Positions 17,265 through 26,491 of a DNA stretch of 64,000 bases are shown here, piece after piece; the first letter of the stretch is position 1, and every line of letters starts with the position of its first letter. Below the pieces are notes generated by a model that did no database searches, had not been told where the DNA came from, and saw only the letters and a list, made by a program, of their open reading frames with translations. Source of the DNA: Armatimonadota bacterium (lineage in GTDB: Bacteria > Sysuimicrobiota > Sysuimicrobiia > Sysuimicrobiales > Sysuimicrobiaceae); contig JANXCW010000009.1 in the NCBI GenBank assembly GCA_025059775.1, positions 48,595 through 112,594 of the forward strand. Direction: 5' to 3'. Position numbers and translations under genes: made by a program.

Positions 17265-18071
17265 CTAGGACAGCACACCACCCCCGTCTAGGACGATGCC
17301 CTGTCCGTTGATCCCTCCGGCCGCGTCCGTGCAGAGGTAGGCCACCAGGGAGGCGACCTCCTCCACGGTGAACAGACGCTTCTGGGGGCTGCTGTTCTCC
17401 AGGGCCCGGCGGACCTCCTCCGGGGATCGACCCGTGCGGGCGCTGATCCGGCGGATGTTCTCCAGGGTCATGTCCGTCTGGAGGTAGCCGGGGCAGATGG
17501 CGTTCACGGTAATCCCTCGATCCGCGTACTCCAGAGCCACGGAGCGCACAAGCCCCAGCAGGGCGTGCTTGGAGGTGGCGTACGCGGCCGTGTAGCGGGA
17601 GGCCACCTTCGCCAAGACGGAGGCCACGGCCACGATCCGCCCCCATCCGACCGCGAGCATATCGGGAAGGACTGCCTGCATGGCGTAGAGGGCACCGGTG
17701 ACGTTGGTGCGCAGGTGGCGCTCCCACACCGCATCCGTGATCTCCCCGAAGGGGTGGCTCTCCGCGATCCCCGCCGCATACACCAGGACGGTCACGGGTC
17801 CCAGAACCTCCCGGGCCTGGGCCACCGCGGACTCCACGGCCTCCCGTATCGCCACGTCGCACGGGAGCCCGAGGGCCCGCCCTCCCATCTCCCGGATCTC
17901 CCTCGCCACGGCCTCCACCTGCGGGGCCGTGCGGGCGGCCACGGCCACCCGGGCGCCCCGACGGGCCAGCTCTAGGGCACAGGCGCGCCCCACTCCGCGT
18001 CCGCCACCCGTGACAAAGGCCACCCGATCCTGCAGATCCATCCCCATCCGTGTTTCGACGGAGCAGGGCAA
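17265..18071 (-). CDS. Short-chain dehydrogenase/reductase
   Basis: 268 residues of the classical SDR fold: TGGGRGVG cofactor motif (21-28), YAAG (98-101), and catalytic residues N123, S151, Y164 and K168 (YATSK). It oxidises or reduces a hydroxyl/keto group with NAD(P)(H). Because it sits between the Liv ATPase gene and the aryl-CoA ligase gene, it probably works on a CoA-thioester or alcohol in the same pathway. The TTG start at 18071 has AGGGAG very close by. ATG at 18047 or 18041 would give a shorter N-terminus nearer the family norm. Confidence 0.88.
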   Translation of the reverse strand: MPCSVETRMGMDLQDRVAFVTGGGRGVGRACALELARRGARVAVAARTAPQVEAVAREIREMGGRALGLPCDVAIREAVESAVAQAREVLGPVTVLVYAAGIAESHPFGEITDAVWERHLRTNVTGALYAMQAVLPDMLAVGWGRIVAVASVLAKVASRYTAAYATSKHALLGLVRSVALEYADRGITVNAICPGYLQTDMTLENIRRISARTGRSPEEVRRALENSSPQKRLFTVEEVASLVAYLCTDAAGGINGQGIVLDGGGVLS

Positions 18072-18087
18072 TCTCCCTTGCGGAAGC

Positions 18088-19590
18088 TCATACGCTCAGG
18101 TAGCGCTGCCACAGGCCTGGATCCGCCCGCAGGGCCTCCGACGGTCCCGACCACACCACCTGTCCCCGTTCCAGGATGAAGTGATGGTGGGCGAGATCCA
18201 GCAGGCGATCCACGTACTTGTCGATGAGGAGGATGGCAATTCCCTCCCGGTTGAGTCGCTCCAGGCACCGCCAGATCTCCTCCCGTAGCACGGGCGAAAG
18301 CCCCTCCGTGGCCTCGTCCAGGATCAGCAGGCGTGGGTTGGTCATCAGGGCCCGCCCGATGGCCAGCATCTGCTGCTCACCCCCGGAGAGGTGGGAGCCC
18401 AGGTGGTTCAGCCGGACCCGCAGCCGAGGAAACAGTTCCAGCACCCGGTCGAGCGTCCACGGGCGGGGGGATCCGCTTCGGTTGGCGGCAAACGCCAGGA
18501 GGTTCTCCCGCACCGTGAGGTTCGGGAAGACCTGGCGGCCTTCCGGAACGAGGGCGATGCCCGCGGAGGCGATGCGGTCGGGGGATCTCCCCTGGATCTC
18601 CTCCCCGCAGAAGACCACCCGTCCGGCCCGGGGTGGAAGAAGGCCTAGGATGGCGCGGACGGTGGTGGTCTTGCCCATACCGTTCCGGCCCAGGAGGGTC
18701 ACCACCTGGCCCGCGGGAACCTCCAGATCCACCCCCCACAGCACCGGACTCGGGCCGTAGGAGGCCTCTAGCCCCTCCACCCGCAGCAGGGGCTCCCCCC
18801 TCGGTATTCCCCGCGGCCCGGAAGGGGCGGAGGGAGCGGTCCCTGGAGTGCGCGTCTCTCCGAGGTACGCCCGATGCACCTCCGGGTTTGCTCGTACCTC
18901 CTCCGGGGAGCCGCTCGCCAGCACCCGCCCGTCCACCAGCACCGTGATCCGATCCGCCACGGAGAACACCACGTCCATATCGTGCTCCACCAGCAGCACC
19001 GTCGCCTGACCCCGCAGGCTCCGGATCAGCGCCACCATCCGCAGGGATTCCTCCCGGCTCATGCCGGAAGTGGGTTCGTCCAGGAGCACCAGCTTCGGAC
19101 GGCACGCGAGCGCCATGCCCACTTCCAGCTGCCGTCGCTCCCCGTGGGAGAGGGCGAGCACGGGGACATCCGTGCGCTCCCCAAGTCCCACCCGCGCCAC
19201 GTACCCGCGCGCCTCCCGCTCGAGCTCCACCTCCCGGCGCACCGGGTGCCAGAACCGGAAGGAGCTCCCGGTACGCGCCTGTACCGCGAGGCGGAGGTTC
19301 TCGAGCACGGTCTGCCGGGAGAAGAGGTTCGTCGCCTGGAAGGTGCGGGCGATCCCCCGCAGGGCCCGGGCGTGTGCAGGCAGATGCGTGATATCGTGCC
19401 CTTCGAAGAAGATCCGGCCCTCCGTGGGCGACAGGACACCCGCCACCAGGTTGATGAGGGTGGTCTTCCCCGCGCCATTCGGCCCGATGAGGGCATGCAC
19501 CTCTCCTCGCTCAACCGCAAGATCACACCGCCACAGGGCAAGCACACCCCCGAACCGCTTCGTGAGGCCCCGCAGCTCCAGGACCCTCAT
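18088..19590 (-). CDS. Fused LivG-LivF: branched-chain-type ABC transporter ATPases in one chain
   Basis: 500 residues with two complete nucleotide-binding domains. The first (1-245) is LivG-like: Walker A GPNGAGKT at 36-43, signature LSHGE at 147-151, LLDEPTSGMS, and a BCA_ABC_TP_C-type tail. A Pro/Gly-rich linker (about 246-264) leads to a LivF-like domain (265-500) with Walker A GRNGMGKT at 301-308, LSGGEQQM and LILDEATEGLSP. Normally these are two proteins. The fusion would fix a 1:1 ratio of the ATPases with the LivH/LivM membrane pair. ATG overlaps the livM stop codon as ATGA, so translation is coupled. Confidence 0.9.
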   Translation of the reverse strand: MRVLELRGLTKRFGGVLALWRCDLAVERGEVHALIGPNGAGKTTLINLVAGVLSPTEGRIFFEGHDITHLPAHARALRGIARTFQATNLFSRQTVLENLRLAVQARTGSSFRFWHPVRREVELEREARGYVARVGLGERTDVPVLALSHGERRQLEVGMALACRPKLVLLDEPTSGMSREESLRMVALIRSLRGQATVLLVEHDMDVVFSVADRITVLVDGRVLASGSPEEVRANPEVHRAYLGETRTPGTAPSAPSGPRGIPRGEPLLRVEGLEASYGPSPVLWGVDLEVPAGQVVTLLGRNGMGKTTTVRAILGLLPPRAGRVVFCGEEIQGRSPDRIASAGIALVPEGRQVFPNLTVRENLLAFAANRSGSPRPWTLDRVLELFPRLRVRLNHLGSHLSGGEQQMLAIGRALMTNPRLLILDEATEGLSPVLREEIWRCLERLNREGIAILLIDKYVDRLLDLAHHHFILERGQVVWSGPSEALRADPGLWQRYLSV

Positions 19591-20567
19591 CGGGGTCTTC
19601 CCTCCAGGAGGCCCGCAAGACCTCGGGGCGCCAACAGGACCACCAGAAGCAGCACCCCTCCCACGGGCAGCTGCCAGTGGATGGTGGCCGCGTGGAACGT
19701 CTCCTCCAGGGCCACCATGGCTGCGGCTCCCACCACTCCGCCCCAGAACCTCCCCACCCCGCCCAGGATGACCATGAGGAGGAAGGCGCCGGATTGCGGC
19801 CAAGCGAGCATGGCGGGGGAGACGTACTGGGTATGGTGGGCCATAAGGACCCCCGCCAGGCCCGTAATGGCTCCGGAGAGCACGAAGGCCACCAGCTGAA
19901 ACGGATACGCGGGGAAGCCGATGGCCACGGCCCGGGCCTCGTTGTCCCGGATGGCCTGCAGGGCCTGGCCGAACCGAGCGTGCACCACCCGCCACAGGAC
20001 TCCCAGACACGCTGCCAGGAGGAGGAGGGTGAGGTAGTAGAGCCCTACATCCCCCAAGGGAAATCCAAGGTCCGTGCGGGGCGCCCGGAGCCCGTCCTGG
20101 CCACCGTACTGCTTGAGAGAAACCACCCCATAGTACACCATCTGGGCGAACGCCAGGGTGATCATGATGAAGGAAAGGCCCCGGGTGCGCAGGCACACGG
20201 CGCCGATGAGGAGCGCCGCGAACGCGGCCATGAGAACCCCCGCGGGCCAGACCACCCAGGCGGCGCGGATGCCCTCCCGCGCCAGCACGGCCACGGTGTA
20301 GGCTCCAAGCCCGTAGTAGGTGGCATGCCCGAAACTCACGAGTCCCCCGTAACCCAGCACGAGGTTGAGGCCGCTGCAGGCAAGCCCCAGAATCATGGCC
20401 CGGGTGATCAGGTTCAGGTAGAACTGCCACCCGAAAGCCTCCGCGAGGACGGGAAATCCCACCAGCAGGATCCCTGCCGCGACAAGCCCCCTCCGGCCCG
20501 CCACGCCCTGTGGAGCTGCCATGGCAGTGCGGCGGGCTTGGGAGACCAGGATCGGACGGGTCCGCAT
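19587..20567 (-). CDS. livM: Branched-chain amino acid-type ABC transporter permease LivM
   Basis: 326 residues with about nine hydrophobic helices and the LivM signature region (SGLNLVLGYGGLVSFGHATYYGLGAY, here quoted only for its GYGGLVSFGHA core). Cytoplasmic coupling-loop residues (AIRDNEARAVAIG) contact the ATPase. In aromatic catabolic clusters such HAAT-family transporters often import aromatic acids instead of amino acids. It starts one base after livH stops and overlaps the ATPase gene by 4 bases. Confidence 0.9.
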   Translation of the reverse strand: MRTRPILVSQARRTAMAAPQGVAGRRGLVAAGILLVGFPVLAEAFGWQFYLNLITRAMILGLACSGLNLVLGYGGLVSFGHATYYGLGAYTVAVLAREGIRAAWVVWPAGVLMAAFAALLIGAVCLRTRGLSFIMITLAFAQMVYYGVVSLKQYGGQDGLRAPRTDLGFPLGDVGLYYLTLLLLAACLGVLWRVVHARFGQALQAIRDNEARAVAIGFPAYPFQLVAFVLSGAITGLAGVLMAHHTQYVSPAMLAWPQSGAFLLMVILGGVGRFWGGVVGAAAMVALEETFHAATIHWQLPVGGVLLLVVLLAPRGLAGLLEGRPR

Positions 20568-20568
20568 C

Positions 20569-21501
20569 CTACGTCCGGACGGGGAACAGCCCCTGCGGTC
20601 GCAGGAAGAGGACCGCGGCCATGAGCAGATAGATGAGGATAGAGGCCAAGGCGGGACCCAGATTCGAGGCCACCTCTGGAGGCAGGAGGCGCATGAAGAG
20701 CGGCGGGAGAAGGGCCCGGCCCGCGGTGTCCACGATCCCCACCAGGAGCGCGCCCACCAGCGCCCCCTTCACCGAGCCGATGCCCCCGATCACGATCACC
20801 ACGAAGGCAAGGATGAGGATTTCCTCCCCCATCCCCACCTGCACCGCCAGGATGGGGCCCAGTAGACCCCCCGCCACCGCGCACAGCCCCGCACTCATCC
20901 CGAACACCACGGTGAAGACCCGCTGGATGGGAACCCCCATGGCCTGGACCATGGCCCGGTTGGAAGCGCCGGCCCGCACCCACATCCCCAACCGGGTCCG
21001 GTGGATCAGGAGGAAGAGCAGGGCCGCGAGGCCAGCACCCACTCCGATGAGGAACAGACGGTATGCGGAGTAGCCCAGGCCCGGGAGAAGGAGAACCGGT
21101 CTAGCCAGCTCCTGGGGCACGGTGAGCAACAGGGCCTGTGGTCCCCAGATCATCCGGACTCCCTCGTTGAACATCAGGATGAGGGCAAAGGTGGCCAGAA
21201 CCTGCGTGAGGTGATCCCGGGTGTAGACCTGTCGGAGGACGGAGATCTCCAGCAGGACGCCCACCACCGCGGTGGCCGGCACCGCCAGGGCCACACCGGC
21301 CCAGAAGGACCCCGTGGCACGTGCCAGGGTGGCGGCGAAGTAGGCTCCCAGCATGTACAGGGAGCCGTGCGCGAGGTTCACCACATCCATAATGCCCAGG
21401 ACCAGGGTGAGGCCGGAAGCGAGCAGGAAGAGCATGAGCCCCAGCTGGAGCCCGTTCAGCAGCTGCTCCAGAACGAGGGCGGTGGGAAAACCGGAGGGCA
21501 T
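20569..21501 (-). CDS. livH: Branched-chain amino acid-type ABC transporter permease LivH
   Basis: 310-residue inner-membrane subunit with about eight helices. Typical LivH features are LVLGIMDVVNLAHGSLYMLGAY near the N-terminus and the coupling segment SNRAMVQAMGVP. It pairs with LivM to form the translocation path. The start lies 3 bases from the end of the binding-protein gene at 21505, consistent with one transcript. Confidence 0.9.
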   Translation of the reverse strand: MPSGFPTALVLEQLLNGLQLGLMLFLLASGLTLVLGIMDVVNLAHGSLYMLGAYFAATLARATGSFWAGVALAVPATAVVGVLLEISVLRQVYTRDHLTQVLATFALILMFNEGVRMIWGPQALLLTVPQELARPVLLLPGLGYSAYRLFLIGVGAGLAALLFLLIHRTRLGMWVRAGASNRAMVQAMGVPIQRVFTVVFGMSAGLCAVAGGLLGPILAVQVGMGEEILILAFVVIVIGGIGSVKGALVGALLVGIVDTAGRALLPPLFMRLLPPEVASNLGPALASILIYLLMAAVLFLRPQGLFPVRT

Positions 21502-21504
21502 CCC

Positions 21505-22680
21505 CTATGGAAGCCTGCACCGGGAGACGTAGGCGTCCCCGTGATTGCGGAAGATGGTGCCCCGCAACCGATTCACGATCTCACCGTTGGGCAATTCCAC
21601 CACCTGCCGGAGGTAGTAGTTCTGGATGGGATACCCGTTCCGGTTGAACCGGACCCGGCCCCGGGTGGTGTCGAACCCGGAGAGAATCGCCCGCCGGAAC
21701 TCCGCCTTGCGGGAGAGGTCCCCACCGACCGCCCGAAGCCCGTGGTCCAGGGCCAGGGCCGCGTCGTACCCCTGGGAGGCGTACAGGGTGGGGATGCGGC
21801 CGTAGGTGCGGCGGAAGTCCTCTACGAACCGGCGGTTGATGGGGTTGAAGAGCTCCAGGGCCCAGTGGGAGCTGTTGAACACCCCCACCATGGGCCGGCC
21901 CACCGCCCGGATCACGTCCGCATCCGCGGAGAACCCGGGAAGCAGAAGCGGAATCTGCTGCAGCAACCCCGCCTCCGCATACTGCTTGATGAAGTTCACG
22001 CCCATGGCCCCTGGGTAGAAGGCGTACACGGCCGTGGGGGCCGCGGCCCGGATCTGTGCGATCTCCGCGGAGTAGTCCAGCTGTCCCAGTCGGGTGTACA
22101 GCTCCCCGATCACGCGCCCTCGGTAATACCGCTTGAACCCCGTGAGAGCGTCCCGGCCCGCGGGGTAGTTGGGAGCGAGGATGAAGGCGGTCTCGTAGCG
22201 CTTCAGCTGGGCATAGTGTCCCATGGCCTCGTGCATGTTGTCGTTCTGCCAGGCCACATTGAGGAAATAGAAGTTGCACTGTTCCCCCGCGTACTCGGAA
22301 GGGCCCGCGTTGGGGCTGATGTAGAAGGTCTGGCTGCCGAACACCAGATCCCCCACCGCCAGCAGGACGTTGGAGAAGATGATGCCCGTCATGAAGTCCA
22401 CCCGGTCCCGGCGCAGCATGCGCTCCACCGCGGTGCGGGCCACGTCCGGGTTCTGCTGGTCGTCCGCCACGAGCACCTCCACCGGGAGACCTCCCAGGCG
22501 GTTCCCCAGATGCCGCAGGGCCAGGTTGAAGCCATCGAGGACATCCTGCCCCAGGGCTGCCCCACCGCCCGAGAGGGTGCTCACGAACCCGATCCGGACG
22601 GTGCGGGGCTGGGCCCCGGCGGGAAGGACCACCAGCACCGCCACGGCCACCACGAGATGGACAAACGCCCGACTCCGCAT
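21505..22680 (-). CDS. Liv-type ABC transporter substrate-binding protein
   Basis: 391 residues with a signal peptide (1-23) and the Peripla_BP_6 fold (TVRIGFVSTLSGGGAALGQD start, then VEVLVADDQQNPDVA and SPNAGPSEYAG). It delivers ligand to LivHM and the fused LivGF ATPase. The ligand pocket cannot be assigned, but the downstream aryl-CoA ligase and hydroxylase suggest an aromatic acid. It is the first gene of the minus-strand catabolic operon, with GGAGGGGG before its ATG, and faces the divergent MFS gene. Confidence 0.9.
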   Translation of the reverse strand: MRSRAFVHLVVAVAVLVVLPAGAQPRTVRIGFVSTLSGGGAALGQDVLDGFNLALRHLGNRLGGLPVEVLVADDQQNPDVARTAVERMLRRDRVDFMTGIIFSNVLLAVGDLVFGSQTFYISPNAGPSEYAGEQCNFYFLNVAWQNDNMHEAMGHYAQLKRYETAFILAPNYPAGRDALTGFKRYYRGRVIGELYTRLGQLDYSAEIAQIRAAAPTAVYAFYPGAMGVNFIKQYAEAGLLQQIPLLLPGFSADADVIRAVGRPMVGVFNSSHWALELFNPINRRFVEDFRRTYGRIPTLYASQGYDAALALDHGLRAVGGDLSRKAEFRRAILSGFDTTRGRVRFNRNGYPIQNYYLRQVVELPNGEIVNRLRGTIFRNHGDAYVSRCRLP

Positions 22681-22746
22681 GGCCCCCTCCGAATCCCTGT
22701 GTGCAGACGGTCTTGCACCTCCACGCCGCCCGCCTTTGCTTACTTT

Positions 22747-22776
22747 TGTACATCACCGGTCTCCTTCCTCCGTCAA
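22747..22776 (-). promoter_or_regulatory. Candidate promoter of the Liv/aromatic operon
   Basis: On the minus strand TTGACG (22776-22771) and TGTACA (22752-22747) are separated by 18 bases, about 70 bases before the binding-protein ATG. The -35 is good and the -10 is weak. The neighbourhood is notably more AT-rich than the genes. Confidence 0.3.
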
Positions 22777-22828
22777 CCCCCTGACTTCCCCTGACCCGGG
22801 AGGTTGCGGCGGCCCCCCGGAGGCGTCG

Positions 22829-22834
22829 TACACT
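22829..22834 (+). promoter_or_regulatory. -10-like box of the MFS gene (leaderless layout)
   Basis: TACACT ends 7 bases before the GTG start, which would place transcription initiation at or next to the start codon. A TTGCGG lies 19 bases upstream, at poor spacing. Confidence 0.3.
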
Positions 22835-22841
22835 TCAGGTT

Positions 22842-24056
22842 GTGTCCCTGGTGGAACTCACGGTCCTGCTCGGGCTCCTGATGGCTCTGGTGGCCTTCGG
22901 CGTGGACGCCATGCTGCCGGCCCTCAGCGCCATGGCCCGGGAGTACGGGGTGACGGAAACGCAGGCACAGCTGGTGGTGGGCGTCTACCTCATGGGGTTC
23001 GCCCCCGGGCAGCTCCTCTTCGGGCCCCTCAGCGACCGCTACGGCCGGCGGGGGGTACTGCTCTCCGCTCTGGGGGTGTTCACGGCCCTGAGCTTCCTCA
23101 TGCCCCTGGTGCGATCCTTTCCCCTCCTCGTGGCCCTGCGGTTCTTCCAGGCCTTCTTCGGCTCCAGCATGCGGAGCGTGGGAACTGCCTTGGTGCGGGA
23201 CCGCTATCAGGGGGAAGCCATGGCCCGCGTCCTCTCCTTCATCCAGATGGTCTTCCTCGTGGTCCCCATCCTGGCACCCTCCGTGGGGACGCTGCTCTTG
23301 GGCCTAGGATGGCGGGCGGTCTTCCTCTTCCTCGGAGGCCTAGCTGCACTCCTCCTCGGATGGGCCGGGCTCCGGCTCCCGGAGACCCTACCTGGTCCGC
23401 ACCGCCGTCCCCTGAGCTACGCCTCCCTGCGGGAAGCCCTCCGTCTTCTCCTCCGGGCGCCCGAGAGCCGGGTGGCCGCCCTCCTCCTCACCTTCAGCTA
23501 TGCCATGCTGCACGCCTACCTCCTGAACGCCCCGCAGCTCTACAAGACCCACCTTGGGCTGACGAACCCGCAGTTCGCCCTGGCCTTCGGGGGAACCGCG
23601 GCGTTCCAGAGCCTGGCCATGCTCTGCACGGGTCTTCTGGTCCACCGGGTCGGGCTCCGGGCTTTCCTGCGGTGGTCGCTGCTCTGCCTCTTCGTCTCCG
23701 CCGCCCTCTTCCCTCTTCACGCACTCCTTCTGCGGAACCCGGTTCTCATCTGGCTGCACACGAGCCTCGTGTTCTTCGGCATCGGGCTCGTGTTCCCCAA
23801 CGCCATGAGCCTGGCCATGGAGCCCATGGGGAGCATCGCGGGTTTTGCCAGCAGCGCGGTGGGGTTCGGCAGCGGGCTGCTGGCGAGCTTCCTGGGCACC
23901 GCCCTGGGCCAGTGGGCAGGGGGAGAGCCCTTCCGGCTGGGGGTGGGGTGGTTCCTCCTGGGCCTAGCGGCCTTCCTCTGCGGCCTGTGGGGACCACTCC
24001 GGGTCCCGTCCTCCGTCCCCCGACAGGCCTCCCCCGCGGACGAGGTGGTATCTTGA
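22842..24056 (+). CDS. MFS transporter, Bcr/CflA-like drug/metabolite exporter
   Basis: 404 residues with 12 predicted membrane helices. The MFS motif A region between helices 2 and 3 reads GPLSDRYGRRGVLL, and an acidic residue in helix 1 (FGVDAMLPAL) matches the Bcr/CflA and DHA1 drug:proton antiporter families. It probably exports a small organic compound using the proton gradient. The GTG start at 22842 fits the N-terminus of the family but lacks a clear ribosome site. It stands 8 bases upstream of proB, so it is the first gene of the proBA-purEK transcript. Whether it has any link to proline or purines is unknown. Confidence 0.87.
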   Translation: MSLVELTVLLGLLMALVAFGVDAMLPALSAMAREYGVTETQAQLVVGVYLMGFAPGQLLFGPLSDRYGRRGVLLSALGVFTALSFLMPLVRSFPLLVALRFFQAFFGSSMRSVGTALVRDRYQGEAMARVLSFIQMVFLVVPILAPSVGTLLLGLGWRAVFLFLGGLAALLLGWAGLRLPETLPGPHRRPLSYASLREALRLLLRAPESRVAALLLTFSYAMLHAYLLNAPQLYKTHLGLTNPQFALAFGGTAAFQSLAMLCTGLLVHRVGLRAFLRWSLLCLFVSAALFPLHALLLRNPVLIWLHTSLVFFGIGLVFPNAMSLAMEPMGSIAGFASSAVGFGSGLLASFLGTALGQWAGGEPFRLGVGWFLLGLAAFLCGLWGPLRVPSSVPRQASPADEVVS

Positions 24057-24064
24057 AGGGGAGC

Positions 24065-25228
24065 ATGGGAGTTCACCACGCTCCCTTCGATCCCTCCACG
24101 TGCCGCCGGGTGGTGGTGAAGGTCGGAAGCGCCCTCATCGCGGATCCGGCCTCCCGGGCGATTCCGCGCCTTGCGGGCGAACTCGCGGAGCTGCGGCGCG
24201 GGGGACGAGAGGTGGTGGTGGTCTCCTCCGGTGCGGTGGCCTTGGGCACCGCGCGGCTGAAGCTCCCCACCCGGCCCCTCTCCATCCCCGCCAAGCAGGC
24301 GGCGGCCGCGGTGGGCCAGCCGCTCCTCATGCAGGCGTGGGCGGAAGCCTTCGGGCGCCACGGCCTGGCAACGGCCCAGGTGCTCCTCACCGCCTTCGAC
24401 CTCGCGGACCGGGCCCGGTTCCTCAACGCCCGGCACACGGTGGAGACCCTACTGCGGTGGGGAGTCATCCCCGTGGTAAACGAGAACGATACCGTGGCGG
24501 TGGAGGAGCTGAAGTTCGGTGATAACGACCACCTCTCTGTCCTCCTCGCCACCCTGGTGGGTGCAGACCTTCTCCTGGTGCTCTCCGATGTGGAAGCCCT
24601 GTACGATCGGGATCCCCGCATACACCCGGACGCCCGCCCCATCCGGAGGGTTGATCGGGTGGACCGGGAGCTCCTGGCCCGGGCCGGGGCCGAGCCCGGG
24701 GAGGTGGGCACGGGCGGAATGCGCTCGAAGCTGCTGGCCGCGGAGAAGGCCCTCGCCGCGGGGATTCCCATGTGGTTGCTGCCTGGCCAACGCCCGCACG
24801 TGATCCGGGAGGCCCTCTCGGGAGCCCCCGTGGGAACCCTCTTCTGGAGCGCCCAGAGGCGGTACTCGGGACGGAAACGGTGGCTGTACCAGCTGCCGCG
24901 GCCTGCGGGAGAACTTCTCCTGGACGCGGGGGCGGCCCGGGCCCTCCGAGAGGAGGGCGCCTCGCTTCTGCCCGCGGGGATCCTGGGCGTGCGGGGGGAG
25001 TTCGGCGTGGGAGACCCCGTACGCTGCCTGGATCCCCAGGGGCGGCTCGTGGGGGTGGGGCTGGTGAACTACAGCGCCAGCGAGATCGAGCGCATCAAAG
25101 GAGCCCACACCCGGGAGATCGAGACCCGGCTGGGCTACAAGCACTCCGATGAGGTGATCCACCGGGATCACTTCGTGCTGGCGGGGGATCTGGAGGCAGA
25201 GGCATCCTACACGGGAGGGGTGCGATGA
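24065..25228 (+). CDS. proB: Glutamate 5-kinase
   Basis: Phosphorylates glutamate to gamma-glutamyl phosphate, the first step of proline synthesis. The 387 residues show an amino-acid-kinase domain (VVVKVGSALI, VSSGAVALG, VNENDTVAVEELKFGDND, VLLSDVEALYDRDP-type region, GTGGM) and a C-terminal PUA domain (about 300-375, including VNYSASEIERIKG). The PUA-containing form is normal for bacteria such as E. coli. ATG at 24065 follows GAAGGGGAG. It ends in a 4-base overlap with proA. Confidence 0.95.
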   Translation: MGVHHAPFDPSTCRRVVVKVGSALIADPASRAIPRLAGELAELRRGGREVVVVSSGAVALGTARLKLPTRPLSIPAKQAAAAVGQPLLMQAWAEAFGRHGLATAQVLLTAFDLADRARFLNARHTVETLLRWGVIPVVNENDTVAVEELKFGDNDHLSVLLATLVGADLLLVLSDVEALYDRDPRIHPDARPIRRVDRVDRELLARAGAEPGEVGTGGMRSKLLAAEKALAAGIPMWLLPGQRPHVIREALSGAPVGTLFWSAQRRYSGRKRWLYQLPRPAGELLLDAGAARALREEGASLLPAGILGVRGEFGVGDPVRCLDPQGRLVGVGLVNYSASEIERIKGAHTREIETRLGYKHSDEVIHRDHFVLAGDLEAEASYTGGVR

Positions 25229-26478
25229 TCGAACTGGCGAGCGAGCTGCGGCAGATGGGAGAGCGGGCCCGTGCAGCCGCACAGCAACTCCTGCGGGCTT
25301 CACCCGGGGCCAAGCAGCGGGCCTTGATGCGGACCGCGGAGCTGCTGGAGGCTCGGTGGCCGGAAGTCCTGGAGGCCAACCGCAAGGACCTGGAGGCCGC
25401 CCGGGGGCTCCCGAAGCCCAAGCTGGAGCGGCTGCGGTTGGGGGATCGCCGCCGGGACGACCTCGCAGAAGGCCTGCGGCAGATCGCTTCCCTTCCCGAT
25501 CCCGTCGGGGAGATCGAGCAGATCACCGTGCGGCCCAACGGTCTCCTCGTGGGCCGCATGCGGGTGCCGCTGGGCGTGATCGGGCTGATCTATGAAGCCC
25601 GGCCGGATGCCACGGTAGAGGCCAGCGCGGTGGCCCTCAAGGCGGGGAACGCCATCCTCCTGCGGGGCGGAAAAGAGGCCCGATACAGCAACGAGGCCTT
25701 GGTGCGTCTGATCCGCCAGGCCCTGGAGGAATCCGGCCTCCCCCCGGACGCGGTGCAGCTCCTGCCCGCGGGAGATCGGCAATCGGTGCTGGAGATGTGC
25801 CGGATGGAGGGCGTGCTCGACCTCCTCATCCCCAGGGGCGGGGAGGAGCTCATCCGGTTCGTACAGGAGCACGCCCGGGTCCCGGTGCTGGCCCACGCCA
25901 AGGGGGTAAACCACCTCTACGTGGACGAGGAGGCGGATCTCGAGATGGCGGTGCGCATCGCGGTGAACGCCAAGGCCCAGCGTCCCGCAACCTGCAACGC
26001 CCTGGAGAAGGTGCTGGTGCACCAGACGGTGGCGGCTGCGTTCCTGCCTCGGCTGGCGGTCGCCATGCGGGAGGCGGGGGTAGAGCTGCGGGGCTGTCCC
26101 CGCACCCAGCGGATCCTGCCGCACGCAATCCCCGCCCGGGAGGAGGACTGGAGCACAGAGTACCTGGATCTGGTGCTCGCCGTGCGGGTGGTGGACTCCT
26201 TCGAGGAAGCCCTCGCGCATATCGCCCGGTACGGCTCCCGGCATACGGAGGCCATCGTGACCCGGAATCACGACCGGGCCCTGCGCTTTCTGCGGGAGGT
26301 GGACGCCTCCCTGGTGTTGGTGAACGCCAGCACCCGGTTCAACGACGGGTTCCAGCTGGGCCTGGGCGCGGAGATCGGAATCAGCACCACGAAGCTGCAT
26401 GCCTACGGGCCCATGGGCGTTCGGGAACTCACCACCACCAAGTTCGTGGCCCTGGGCCAGGGACAGGTGCGCACCTAG
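25225..26478 (+). CDS. proA: Glutamate-5-semialdehyde dehydrogenase
   Basis: Reduces gamma-glutamyl phosphate to glutamate-5-semialdehyde with NADPH. The 417 residues carry the gamma-glutamyl phosphate reductase hallmarks: PLGVIGLIYEARPD (115-128), LRGGKEA, and the catalytic Cys C257 in RPATCNALE. The C-terminal TTTKFVALG is also standard. The ATG overlaps the proB stop codon as ATGA, so the two are translationally coupled. Confidence 0.96.
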   Translation: MIELASELRQMGERARAAAQQLLRASPGAKQRALMRTAELLEARWPEVLEANRKDLEAARGLPKPKLERLRLGDRRRDDLAEGLRQIASLPDPVGEIEQITVRPNGLLVGRMRVPLGVIGLIYEARPDATVEASAVALKAGNAILLRGGKEARYSNEALVRLIRQALEESGLPPDAVQLLPAGDRQSVLEMCRMEGVLDLLIPRGGEELIRFVQEHARVPVLAHAKGVNHLYVDEEADLEMAVRIAVNAKAQRPATCNALEKVLVHQTVAAAFLPRLAVAMREAGVELRGCPRTQRILPHAIPAREEDWSTEYLDLVLAVRVVDSFEEALAHIARYGSRHTEAIVTRNHDRALRFLREVDASLVLVNASTRFNDGFQLGLGAEIGISTTKLHAYGPMGVRELTTTKFVALGQGQVRT

Positions 26479-26491
26479 AAGAGGGATCACC

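Noticed and set aside
22370..24064. The long frame upstream of proB's ATG (start at 22370)
   Set aside because: It runs antisense to the binding-protein gene and then out of frame through the MFS gene. The kinase fold begins only after 24065.
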